A DNA stretch of 55,617 nt from Ophryocystis elektroscirrha (lineage: Eukaryota > Apicomplexa > Conoidasida > Neogregarinorida > Ophryocystidae). The first letter of the stretch is position 1, and each line of letters opens with the position of its first letter. Below, piece by piece: positions 40,733 through 51,537 of this stretch. The DNA lies in contig JAQIFP010000065.1 in NCBI GenBank assembly GCA_030141585.1, positions 5,440-61,056 on the forward strand, read 5' to 3'. Made by a program: the position numbers and the translations under genes. Under the pieces are notes generated by a model. It searched no databases. It was not told the DNA's origin and was given only the letters and a program-made list of their open reading frames with translations.

Positions 40733-41948
40733 TTTTGACATAAACAAATACTGTTTTTGATTTATTTGAATCGTTAACGAATAATGGAAACCCTATATAT
40801 TCACATATATATATAAAATGCTTACTTGAATCAAGCCCATAATCTGCAAATGTTTTTTCAGAGATCGAACTCTTATGTATACTATGCATATATAGAACAC
40901 CGTCCTAAAATTGAAGCTACTCTTAAAAAAAAGTTTATATTATTTGAAAGATAACTTATAAATAATCTTCAAAGGATTAATTAGACAGTATTATTGAACT
41001 ATTGATTATATATGTATATGCCTATATGTATATATGTGTATAGATTTGTATATATTAGTATATATATGTATACACATATAAGTATGTGTATATATATATA
41101 GTGACCATTAGATATATGTAAACATTCTAACATTCAATTAAAATTTTATATATTGAAATGAATAAATATAAGTTCTTAAATGTATAATACATGACGATGT
41201 AATGCTAATAAATAAAATAAATTATAAAAATTCAATAGTTACCTGTGTCATTATTGAAGAGGGTACTATTTTATGCTTATGTAATCTACAAAACACATTT
41301 TCATGAATAAATTAATAACTCTGTGATTAATTGATGTAATAAAGGCTTTTTAGAATCCAATTCAACATAAATTTGCAAATTATGACATAAAACACAATCC
41401 TATAGAATAAAAGAAAATATACATTATACGTTGAATATTGCAATAATAAATACTGTTTAACTAGAAAAAATAGTTTTTTTCTAGTGTATTTGCAATTAAC
41501 TATTCATATATATATATATCGATATATGTTATACATATTATACGTATATACATATATACATCTATGCATATATGTGTATATATATAATACTATTATATTA
41601 ATAATTATAATAAATTATAATTATATTGCTGTTTATTATTTATTTAACATGTATATACATACTTCTAAGGGCTCTATATTTATTTTTTCCATATAACAAC
41701 CGAATTCTCCGACATACATGTGATATGGGCGCAGCAAAGCGTTGTTTTCATTGCTAAAGTAATCCAAAATCTAAACTTAAATATTGGATAATACAAGTCT
41801 TACTTGAGTGGTCATTAATCCTGCTATAACACTATTTGTAGACAAAATTGCTGGTTCAATTTTCTGGCATATAATTTAACATTAATGAAAATGATTGCTC
41901 TTTATCAAGTAAAAACACAAAAGCGTTTTTATGACCATATCTCGCAAG
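40725..41948 (-). CDS. UBA3-like: UBA3 (NEDD8-activating E1 catalytic subunit), 3' part only
   Basis: UBA3, with ULA1/APPBP1, activates NEDD8 for cullin modification. Seen on the minus strand: LARYGHKNAFVF (about 41948) leading to KIEPAILSTNSVIAGLMTTQ, equivalent to UBA3 'IIPAVASTNAVIAAVCATE'. Then ILDYFSNENNALLRPYHMYV, a zinc-type CVLC, and the E2-binding ubiquitin-like domain: LQIYVELDSKKPLLHQLITE, DGVLYMHSIHKSSISEKTF (40904-40826), FADYGLDS and FPLFVNDSNKSKTVFVYVK, ending TGA at 40725. Introns are about 31-35 nt in places. The ATP-binding ThiF half and the catalytic-Cys region are absent: only about 490 bp of AT-rich DNA separate this from Rab6 exons of another gene. It is therefore truncated or misassembled. 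Its end overlaps the CCDC47-like stop. Confidence 0.78.
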
Positions 41949-42292
41949 CTTATATAATAATTTAATCTTTGTAAATTTTATGTGAGAAATTTGTATAAAT
42001 TAAGCTCTGTATAATTTATTTAAAGATATTACTAATTATATATTGATTTATTAATAAAATACTCTTTTATTGGTAACTTGAAATTTTTATAATCTCACTA
42101 TTCTGTAGTTATTCACATTATTTTGGGCGAATATGTTATATATATATATATATGACATAAATTATGTGATTAAATAACATTTATCCTTGCTCTCTTATAA
42201 TTAAAAGCCGTAGATTATATATACAATTGCAGTTTATTCATGGAATCTCTATAATATATGTTATATGAATAATTTATGGTAATAATTTTGCA

Positions 42293-42344
<52 letters not shown>

Positions 42345-42437
42345 TTAATAATTTATAAAATATATTATTTTTTGTATATATATACGTATATATAAATATA
42401 GTAGATTTATCTATTGTGATTGGTCATTATATATTAC
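41949..42437. other. AT-rich junction between the UBA3 fragment and the Rab6 fragment
   Basis: Contains a perfect (TA)n tract at about 42298-42340. I found neither the remaining Rab6 exons (switch I to C-terminus) nor the UBA3 nucleotide-binding half here, and the space is too small for them. Confidence 0.7.
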
Positions 42438-42626
42438 TTGATAATTAGTATCGAAGGTATCATACATAAACCTAGTTATAATTGAAGTTTTTCCGACAGA
42501 TTGCTGCGCCAAATAGTATTGAAATATAAAAAACTTACGTCCCCAAGAAATACAATTTTATATTTATTCAAGTTACCTATTATATCATTTAATATATAAT
42601 TATATACCACGAGCAATTTCACCCAT
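42438..42626 (-). CDS. RAB6-like: Rab6-like small GTPase, first three exons only
   Basis: Golgi-trafficking GTPase. Exons 42626-42608, 42576-42539 and 42503-42438 are separated by introns of 31 and 35 nt. They encode [19 protein letters not shown] joined to [20 protein letters not shown] then YQ. This holds the P-loop GDQSVGKTS and is essentially the Rab6 signature up to just before switch I (expected next: ATIGIDFLSKT). A donor GTAATA follows at 42437, but no exon carrying switch I, DTAGQ, NKTD or a C-terminal cysteine tail was found before the UBA3 fragment. Either the gene is broken, or sequence is missing at the (TA)n tract near 42300. The exons themselves look intact and not decayed, which favours a recent break or an assembly error. 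Confidence 0.82.
42577..42607 (-). other. 31-nt intron in the Rab6-like gene
   Basis: GTATATAATT...ATATAATAG on the minus strand; removing it joins CGT-G and GT-AAC in phase to give [15 protein letters not shown]. It is the shortest well-supported intron seen here. Confidence 0.85.
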
Positions 42627-42995
42627 TATTAATCATTCAATGAGGTCCCAGAACTGGTGAAAGATAATCTAATTCTTTTAGTATTTAAATTTTAAAATAT
42701 ATTTCCTCAAGTCTTTTTTATATTCATTGTTTTTTTTTTAATTATTATTTTTTTCACATATAGCAATATTGGTTTTAAAAATGACCGATTAATATACACA
42801 TTATAATATATACTTAAATATATATAAAAGCATAAATAATATAGACCCGTTCCCTTCATTGATATATGATAATTTGCGATATTTAAAGTAATAAATTTAT
42901 TGATATATGTTTGTACGCACTTTTGCATTATAATAAAAAATATGCAGATAATTATGTTTTTTGTATTAATGCAAATTATATTAAAACTAAATGAA
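42627..42995. other. Spacer between AOS1 and Rab6 fragment
   Basis: AT-rich spacer with a T tract near 42729. A 99-codon minus-strand ORF here (42707-43006) is low-complexity Ile/Tyr/Lys sequence overlapping the AOS1 3' end, and I do not call it. It probably holds the AOS1 3' UTR and Rab6 5' flank. Confidence 0.5.
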
Positions 42996-44452
42996 TCATA
43001 TAACATGAAAACTTAATCCTTCGCTATTCTCACCATTCCAGATAACAACGTTCCGATAAATACCTTTTTGACAACTTAAATAGCGAAGTATATCTTGGGC
43101 TATGTATGCAAGTTAAAAAAATTATTATATGGGTTACTAATTAATCCACCAATAATAGGTGCTGTAGTTGGAAAAGCAACGCCAAACATGCGATTTTTAA
43201 CCAAATTGTCTAAATCTTTAAATAAGCCTAATATACGTAACATTTTGTACACAATTACTGTGGAAACTACATAAAACTTGTGCTGGAGATTTATGCTTTT
43301 TTTGATGCTCGATTAAATAGGATTCAGTGAGATTAGTGAATGTTTTAAAAGAGATAAAATCAACTTTTTCTTTATCTTCACTAATAAAATTATCTCCATA
43401 GTCATAAAAATAAAAGCCGGATTTTCCATAATTGAATGTTAGGTAAAATCCCTATAATAAAAAAAGCTAAAATAAATTACATACTGCATCTATTTACCAC
43501 GTTATTTTTACGACAAATCTCATTTATTTCATGCAAATTTTCTAAATCGGTTATTGCTTCCACAGCAACTACAATAGCGGAGTAATCTTGAAACTGATTA
43601 ATAATTAAATTATTTTTGACTGATCTACTGTGTTTTCCGTATAGTCATCAACTGAAGATAAATTGGGATTCATGTTTCTCAATTCAGAGCAAACTTCTTT
43701 GAATTTATCATCTTTACTACATTCACTCTGACAATTACATTTTCTGGTGAATCAAGTCATCGAATTGAGTTATTAAATATACATAAATTATGTAACTTAT
43801 TATTTTACTTATTATTGAACAAACATTATTATACGCAATATAATAAACAATATATAATAATCTAGAAATATATATGTATATATATATATATATATATGTA
43901 TACATATATAGATATATTCAATAATACATATATAGATAAATAAATACATATAAATACATATACGTATATATGTATATGTATATATAAATATTATTATTAT
44001 TATTATTATTATTATAATTATTATTATTATCCTTCAGCAGTAAAATATATTATATATATATATATATATATTGTAATTATATGATAAGATATCCCACATT
44101 ATTAGAATATGATTGAAATTATCATTTTGATAACTGTGCATGATAGTTACTTGTGACATACTTGTTTATTTAAGAAAAAGTTAAATACGTTGTGAGAATC
44201 TATGGCCACTGTATTATTGGATTTGTATAAAATGCAGTTATCAGGTAATTTACACAAAGTAACTAAAATACCTATACGAAAAATATACAAATTGCGTATA
44301 TTACCAGATAATAATAAATTTTTTACCAACTCTATATTTATTGCTGTATGACCAATAATGAGTATACGGCTTTTAGAAAACTTGATTTGTTTTTCCACAC
44401 CCCATAGTCTTATTTGACGGTCGTAAATTGAGTTTAATGCGGTATTTTCCAT
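42996..44452 (-). CDS. SAE1/AOS1-like: SUMO E1 subunit AOS1/SAE1-like
   Basis: AOS1 pairs with UBA2 to adenylate SUMO. The N-terminal exon starts MENTALNSIYDRQIRLWGVE, followed by SRILIIGHTAINIELVKNLL, the E1-type Rossmann start seen in AOS1 (YDRQIRLWG...SRVLLVG). A middle exon gives LHEINEICRKNN then GFYLTFNYGKSGFYFYDYGD, like SAE1 'VDQICHKNS...GYHGYTFANLGE'. Near the end, MFGVAFPTTAPIIGGLIS and AQDILRYLSCQKGIYRNVVI match the dimer-interface region, and the stop is TGA at 42996. Total coding length is modest (roughly 330 residues), like SAE1 and shorter than ULA1/APPBP1, which is the main alternative. The glycine-rich loop is atypical (GHTAIN for GLGGLG). It lies 128 bp downstream of the CCA enzyme on the same strand. 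Confidence 0.78.
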
Positions 44453-44580
44453 AAAAATATGTGTATAGGATCAATTGGCTGTCTATTAATAAAAAGTATA
44501 AAGCGAATAAAAATTATCATATTCGATGAGCTTCACTGACTAGCTTATTGATAAGCGAGTTTTTATCCTCAAATAATTTT

Positions 44581-45238
44581 TTATCTTTGATACATAGCTT
44601 CTCCTAAAAATATTTTCAATAAACTGATACAACTTACTGCAAAATTTAAATATTCTTTGATTTTAGGGCCTTTAACAGAAGGAAATGTACTTTTTATATC
44701 ATTTCCGTCAACAGCAAGTTTCATGAAAATCCATTCCATGAGTTGTTTGCTTTTCACTAACTCAAAAATTTTATAAACAGGAGGCTTATAATTAATATCA
44801 ACAGCTGAAGCCAAAATTAATGATGGCTCCCATAAATCAACTCCATATTTTCTAATGATTACTCGAACACAAAACTCTCGATCTTCGCTTTCAATTTCAT
44901 CTAAATTCATAAACATCATGTTGCAACAGTCTGGATCATTTTGGTATCGTTTGATTACATTGATCCAATTGTTAGCTGCCTCAATTAAAGTCAGTACCCT
45001 GAGTATACAAAAATTACTTTAGAGGTATATAATTTTTCTAGGATTATATTGACTAATAGACTTATTATAATAAAATACTATATATATAAATAATTACACT
45101 AGAATGTGTCTTATCTATTGTGTGTTTACTAGTATTCCCATGATATTCTCAATATCAATATATATATATATATGTTTATGTATATATATTCAAAATATGT
45201 ACGTATAATAGTATACACTAAAATCAATAAATAAAAAA

Positions 45239-45285
<47 letters not shown>

Positions 45286-46182
45286 GCAGCAAGATTAAAT
45301 GAACTGTTTATTTAAGATACCTGTTAAATGTTTTTTTGGTGACCTTTAGAAAATTAAGTAGATTTTCCTTAAAAGCAGGTTGTTCTATATTCAATATAGC
45401 GTGATTTATATTACTTGTATAATAAAATATGCACGCGTAAACTAAAGGAATCCAAATATCTTCATTAGGAGGAGACATATAACAGGAATCCTGGATAGTC
45501 CATGTAGAGCATTTTTTTATGTATGGCAATCTATCAAAGATCTTAACAGTTTCCTCAATATTATTAGCTATAATGTCATATTAACTTTGTATATAGAACC
45601 TTGGTTAAATAAAATATCAGCCAAGCAATAATCATAAAATAAAAACTTCATACATAAATTTGCGTCTCCTAGCAGCATTTTTTCTAACTCCTTGAGAATT
45701 CTTTCTCCAGAGACCTAATCAGACACTTATTGCTACTCTTTTATGTAAAAGATCAAAATATATTATTACAGACATGAATATACAGCTATTTATAGTATAC
45801 ATTGATTCCTTCAATATATTATATACTTATACAGTGTCTGTTCCATCGTAAAAAAAAAATAATTTTATAGAAAACATATCACTGTATCACCTTATGTAAC
45901 AAAGTGTCGCGTACATCAGAAAACTTAGCAGCATACTGAATATCTTTGTGCAATTGGAAACCTTCTAACACACAGGCAAAACGTATACCTCTTAATAGGC
46001 GTAGGGGATCATCCATAAACGTTTCATGAGGGTCAATAGGTGTACGTAGTACTTTATTATTGAAGTCTTGAATACCCACATCTAAAAAATAAAGATAAAT
46101 ATACAGCTTAGTTGTTTAAACTTATTCAAAGTAAAAATGTGTGTATGCAAATATATGTTAAAAATAAAAAAAATATTATTAC

Positions 46183-46227
<45 letters not shown>

Positions 46228-47132
46228 GTATTTAGATTTGCATAAGTATAAACTAATTACCAATTGTGCTAATAATTTTCTTTAATAAAAAATTCAGAGT
46301 CTTATAAATTACCTGTATAATCTTCAAGTTTATTAGTGTTTAAATTATAGAATAAAGCATTAATTGTATAATCACGACGATATGCATCTTATAAAAAATT
46401 TTATTTTCTTTTAATTCACCTTTTTCAGGAGTTCCAATTTTAACAACTGGTATTCTTGAATTATTAGTGTACTCATCAACACGCAAATTTACAAAATCCA
46501 AGGAAAATGATTTATAATTCATCTAGTAAAGTAATGTATAAATCCAATATACAGTTGCCGTTTCCAAATGCTTAGACTTTTCAGGGTTTTCTTTTATTAC
46601 GTGTAGATTAGCACTCTTGCTTTCAGTCTTTTTGACCCATCTATAATTTTCATAATTATTATATACTATTAGAGACTACATATTTATATACTAGTAATAA
46701 TTATATCCATAAAAAAACGTTGGTAGTCAGTATATGGTTTTTTTATATAATTCATATTATTATATAAAAATGCGTGAATAATTTAGAATTTATTAAGTTA
46801 ACTGTAAAATATTTAAATTAAATAATAATGAACTGTATAATACATTATGCATTTACAGTAATTTCTAATCTAAGCTATGAATTTATAAGAATTAATTATA
46901 TAGGTTTGAAAAAATCTCCCATCATATTTTGTATCAGATAGAATTTACGACATATTAGTAACAATATAATATACCACGTAGGTATAACCAAATTTATTTT
47001 TGTGTAACGACTATCTATTATTTTCTTTACACAAAAATATCAATTATATGAATAAAAATATAAAGAAAAATACCTTTAGGATCTAAACATGTATTTTATA
47101 TAAGAACACATTATTCCACATAACACTCATAA

Positions 47133-47185
<53 letters not shown>

Positions 47186-47453
47186 TACGTAACAAGTTTA
47201 TATCAAAATAAGAGTTATAACTAGATATAATGGTTAATTACTTTGAAAATGCTTTAGCAAACTCATATCCCGTGCAATTATCTAGTGCTACGTCAATATC
47301 TTTACAGACATTTTTAAGCAATTTGTCTCGAACCCAGCCACCGGCTATACGTAAAGTTGTGTTTGGAAAAGCTTCATTACGACATTGCATCAATTCGTCA
47401 AAAATTTCACGTTCATCTTCAATATCAAACGACGGATCGAAGTAGAGAACCAT
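44581..47453 (-). CDS. TRNT1/CCA1-like: CCA-adding enzyme (tRNA nucleotidyltransferase, class II)
   Basis: Adds or repairs the 3' CCA of tRNAs. Exon 1 (47453-47238) begins MVLYFDPSFD and carries the nucleotidyltransferase core LRIAGGWVRDKLLK then DIDVALDN, with the two catalytic Asp. Next come MNYKSFSLDFVNLRVDEYTN and SRIPVVKIGTPE (about 46522-46400), the AYRRDYTINALFYNL motif (about 46390) and the DPLRLLRGIRFACVLEGFQL block (about 46015). The C-terminal helical body is GERILKELEKMLLGD (about 45705), then 45529-45308 and 44999-44581, ending MYQR. The start choice fits family N-termini; a mitochondrial presequence is not obvious. It is divergent from eL19 with 379 bp between. Confidence 0.92.
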
Positions 47454-47832
47454 TTTGAGTTAGACTTAGAACTTTTAACCAGAACAAAATTTAATAAGAT
47501 TTAATTAATTAAATGATTGTGTTTGATTTGTAGAATTAAACTCAGCATATATGGTTTTTATATGTTAAAAAAAGAAAAATTGGTTTTTTATAAAATTTAG
47601 TGTATTTTCCTCAATTTAGCATACGGCGGTAGCTCCGTGAGCCAAACAATTTGATATTATTATTATTTAGCACTAATATAATTCTTATTATTTATTATTG
47701 CAATATTTATTATAACTAAAACTATTAAACTAATTCACTACTTAATATTGGTTAATGTTAACGTTTCATTCAGGACAAAACACGTCAAGGGACAGCTTTG
47801 TACCTGAAAGGTTGTATTTGCAGCAAGAAATA
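47454..47832. promoter_or_regulatory. Divergent spacer between CCA enzyme and eL19
   Basis: A 379-bp AT-rich region between the two start codons containing both 5' regions. A short relatively GC-rich stretch at about 47626-47645 (CGGCGGTAGC...) stands out from the background; its role is unknown. Confidence 0.35.
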
Positions 47833-49004
47833 ATGGTAAGAACTAATATTTATTTATTTATTTGATATTTTAGCCGACAAGTATTCAAAAGCGCTTGGCT
47901 GCGTCTATCTTAGGATGTGGAAAAAAAAGAGTATGGTTAGATCCATTCGACCCAAGTGCAATATCATCAGTCAATTCACGTATGTAAATAAAAAATACTC
48001 AAAGTTTTATTATATGTGTGTAATATATATATAATGAGTTGATTTTTATAACTACCAATATATTGTCTTAGCTGTATAGATTTGCAAAAGTATTAAAATC
48101 TTGGTTAAAATACTTAAGAAAATAATTATTTTTTGTTCAAGTATACTTTAATTAATGAATATATATAAATTTTTTGAGTATAAATGTATTTATATAGTTA
48201 AATAATAATAATAATAATCATTAAATTTATACTTGTAACATTATTATATATTTATAATATAATTTGTTGTAAAACAAACTGCTTCCAGGTTTTGCTGTAA
48301 GAAAGTTAATTAAACAAGGATTAATTGTTCGCAAACCCGTTGCTACACACTCTCGTTACCGTGCTCGTTTAATGTTAGCGGCCAAGAGACGTGGACGTCA
48401 TATGGGAACAGGAAAGCGTAAAGGTACTCAAAAAGCACGTATGCCTCCTAAAATCCTATGGATAAGAAGGCAACGTGTATTAAGGCGGCTTCTTCGTAAG
48501 TACCGCGAGGCCAAGAAAATTGATAAGCATATGTAAGTTGAATAATTTATCAATTTATATAATTATAATATAATATACTACAGACAACTATATAATGGCA
48601 AAAATTACTATAGTATAATATAATAGTATAATATAGTATACTATCATATTAGTATAATATAATAATTATTAATATTATATTACATTATTATCAATAAATA
48701 ATGTTATTTAATTAATTTTCTATTATATATATATATACTATGTTACCTATATAAGTACATGTATATATAAGTTGTTACTATATATAGTTTCTTGAAACAT
48801 TACAATTGTTTTATATTTAGGTACCATCAGTTTTACTTAAAAGCTAAGGGAAATCAATTCAAAAATAAGCGTGTCCTTATCGAAGCCATACATTCTGCCA
48901 AAGTAGAATCAGCTAAGACACGCGCAGTACAAGAACAGCTTGAAGCAAGAAAGGCTAAAGCCGCTACTATTAAAGCCCGTAAAAATAAGCTTATGAATGT
49001 TTAA
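47833..49004 (+). CDS. RPL19: 60S ribosomal protein eL19
   Basis: Exons: 47833-47835 (the ATG alone), 47874-47979, 48289-48532 and 48821-49004. All junctions restore codons (Met/Pro; C+GT Arg; AT+G Met). The product begins [20 protein letters not shown], then [58 protein letters not shown] and [19 protein letters not shown]. It matches eL19 end to end, with a normal length of 179 residues and a basic tail ending KNKLMNV. The first intron, immediately after the start codon, is only 38 nt. It converges on the unknown gene at 49241. Confidence 0.97.
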
Positions 49005-49240
49005 GCAATCCTTTTTTTTTCTATTCTGGAAAATAAAACTGTTTCGAAATAAGTCAAAAATAATCTGTAAATTTCAAAAGAATGAGAAATAATCACTTTA
49101 AAATACCGTTTTTGATCATTTTGGTGATTTTAGAGCACCACGGTATTGGATTTTAACGTATAAAGGTACTTTAAGTTGTATAGATTTTTCAAGCATAACA
49201 TGAATCCATAAAAAATAGGTTCATATGTGTGCCACAAATA

Positions 49241-49981
49241 CTAAAACCCTAAACGAGGGTCACGTGAATACTTAGACGTGTAAGATGGGTGCATATTCAA
49301 TTGCAATATTTGAAGTTGGTTGGATATGGCTTCAATTTTGTGTTTATTATATTGATGGAGTTTATACAAATCCGAATATAGCTGCAAAAGAAATTCCTCT
49401 AAAAAATGCTGGGAGTTCAAATATGGTCTTTTTCGAACTTGTGGAACGTTCTTGTACGCAAAAGAACGCTTTAATGGATTATCCACGTCTAGGTATAATA
49501 CGTCTTCAATCCTGGATAATTTGTCGGAAGCTTCCCGGGCATTTTGCCGGACTTCTCTCTCAAATGTTTTAACGTTATATAACATATCATCTTCGTTTGT
49601 GCGTTGAGGCATTTCTTCAAATTGCACTTCTTGAGGTAATTTCATTGCGTCTTTGTATGCTTTTTCGTGCCAAAAACTTTTATTAGCAAATTCTTGCTTA
49701 ATAACTGAAGGAGGTGGAATTTCAAACACTTCACCCCTTTCATAAGGAGTATTTGAGACATTATTGTCCATTACTTTATAATCATATGTTTTTGAACAAT
49801 AATCTAAAAATGAAGCTTTTAAATCTTCTACTGTTAATTTGATGTTGTTGGTTTTCGGCTCATGATGCTGAAATTGTGTAATTGGAGGTGGGTATTCAAT
49901 GGTTGACAAAGGTTTTCGAAATTGCCCGTGTGGGTGAATATAAGGAGAATATTTATATTGTTTATGTGGTATATACTCCAT
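49241..49981 (-). CDS. Conserved-looking protein of unknown function, abutting DNAJC9 stop
   Basis: A single open frame of 246 codons beginning MEYIPHKQYKYSPYIHPHG. It is Tyr/Pro/His-rich at the N-terminus and has a mostly charged, helical middle (FWHEKAYKDAMKLPQEVQF, FEREVRQNAREASDKLSRI). The last third, YLNSQHFLEEFLLQLYSDLY and onward, looks helical and ends YSRDPRLGF. No signal peptide, membrane segment or recognised domain. Its ATG (49981-49979) follows directly on the TAA of the DNAJC9-like gene (49984-49982), in the same reading frame. It could therefore be a second cistron, a readthrough extension, or a gene whose true start or first exon I cannot see. Confidence 0.65.
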   Translation of the reverse strand: MEYIPHKQYKYSPYIHPHGQFRKPLSTIEYPPPITQFQHHEPKTNNIKLTVEDLKASFLDYCSKTYDYKVMDNNVSNTPYERGEVFEIPPPSVIKQEFANKSFWHEKAYKDAMKLPQEVQFEEMPQRTNEDDMLYNVKTFEREVRQNAREASDKLSRIEDVLYLDVDNPLKRSFAYKNVPQVRKRPYLNSQHFLEEFLLQLYSDLYKLHQYNKHKIEAISNQLQILQLNMHPSYTSKYSRDPRLGF

Positions 49982-50625
49982 TTACATTTTTTTCCGTTTG
50001 TTGGACGAGGAATATTTTTTTTCTAACTTTTCCAAAAAACTGTCACCTCGTTTAGTCACATTATTCTGTTTATACGTAAAATTTCATAAAATTTACAATA
50101 CCTTAATTTTTAAAATAAGCGCTTCTTCATTTTGTTTATCAAGCATTTTGTTCTCTTTCTTCAACTGTTTCTTATATTTTTCTATTTTTTTAGGAAGTTC
50201 TTTAAGGCTTTTTGTATACAAATCAGTTTTTTTCAGTTTCTGTGTTTTATTTGATATTATATACATACCTTGTTAATAAATAGTTTTTGATAAATTTTCA
50301 GATACCTACTAACATTCTTTGCATCACTTAAAGGTATATATTCTAATATTTGACTGATATCTCCATTGAATCTAAAAAATGATAAACAATACTGTCATTA
50401 AAACCCATATTATATTATTTTATTACAATCAAATTATTTCTATTACTATTATCTTATCATATTATCTTATTATGTTATCTTATCATATTATTTTATTATG
50501 TTATGTTAACTGCTAATAATTTATTATTAGAAAGTAATGAATAATAACATGGCAAAGGTATATTTCGCTAATAAACTATGCGCTTATATAGTGACAAAAA
50601 AACTCTTAATAAATAATTAAACTTA

Positions 50626-50660
<35 letters not shown>

Positions 50661-51178
50661 AACTATTATTATTAATTACTTATTATAGAAAGATATCAAA
50701 TCTTCTTGTTCTTCTGGAGAATTGATATAGACTTGTTTAAAATGCTCTAAATCGTCTATATTGATATTGGGCACATTAGAGTAAGAAGCAAACAGCTGTT
50801 CAAGATTATCACCTGTGTAAATTTTTTATCATTTCTAATTAAATACTGCCGTATTTGTCGTAATTTTCTCGACGTATTGGATCTGCAAGTATTTCGTATG
50901 CTTCTTGTAAACTTTGAAATTTTATAACAGCATCGTCGTCTTTGCACTAAAAAAAGTATAAGCAATACATGGACCAAAAAAATCAAATAACAATTTTTTT
51001 TTTTATATTTAATAAAAACATTAAGGTAGGAAAAAAAAACTATAAACACAATAAAAGCAATAAGTACTTTATCAGGGTGATATTGAAGAGCTTTAATACG
51101 AAAAGCTGTTGTAATTTCACGCTGAGATGCTGTTTCATCAATTCCAAGAATCTTGTAAAGCGTACAGTGACTTGTCAT
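49982..51178 (-). CDS. DNAJC9-like: DNAJC9-like J-domain co-chaperone
   Basis: DNAJC9 is a J-domain protein that recruits HSP70 and handles histones H3-H4. Exon 1 starts MTSHCTLYKILGIDETASQR and ends with the HPD motif in QYHPDK, then an intron. The next exon gives KFQSLQEAYEILADP and RRENYDKYG, completing the J domain. Later exons give FKQVYINSPEEQEDLISFY and FNGDISQILEYIP, the DNAJC9-specific 'Y..SEEE..DI...Y..F.GDM..I.E' region. A lysine-rich helix leads to DSFLEKLEKKYSSSNKRKKM, matching DNAJC9 'DNFLAQMEAKY'. The start ATG is preceded directly by an in-frame TAA and lies 27 bp after the V-ATPase stop on the same strand. Confidence 0.85.
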
Positions 51179-51205
51179 TTACTGCCAATTTCCAAAAAAT
51201 TGTGA

Positions 51206-51485
51206 TTATTCTACTGAATCCATTAAAATATTTTTCAATATAAATGGTTGAAATGCATAACCATCCGCATAATAGAATTTATTTTGAAATTCAACCCTAT
51301 ATATTCAATATAATAAAAACTTTTCATCATAATCCAAATTTAAATAGTAGCTACAGTTGAATAACCAATACACATATATTTATATATATATATATATACA
51401 TATTTATAAGTATATATATACATATATATATACATATATAAATACAAATATAAATATATATATAAATACATATATATACATATAC

Positions 51486-51537
<52 letters not shown>

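Noticed and set aside
42707..43006. A 99-codon minus-strand ORF between AOS1 and Rab6
   Set aside because: Low-complexity Ile/Tyr/Lys composition, overlaps the AOS1 coding end in another frame, and no domain.
44147..44452. Calling this gene ULA1/APPBP1 because UBA3 lies nearby
   Set aside because: The opening IYDRQIRLWGVE...SRILIIG, the middle ICRKNN...GFYFYDYGD block and the short total length fit AOS1/SAE1 better.
47230..47445. A 71-codon plus-strand ORF
   Set aside because: Antisense of the first CCA-enzyme exon, whose minus-strand translation has the family motifs.
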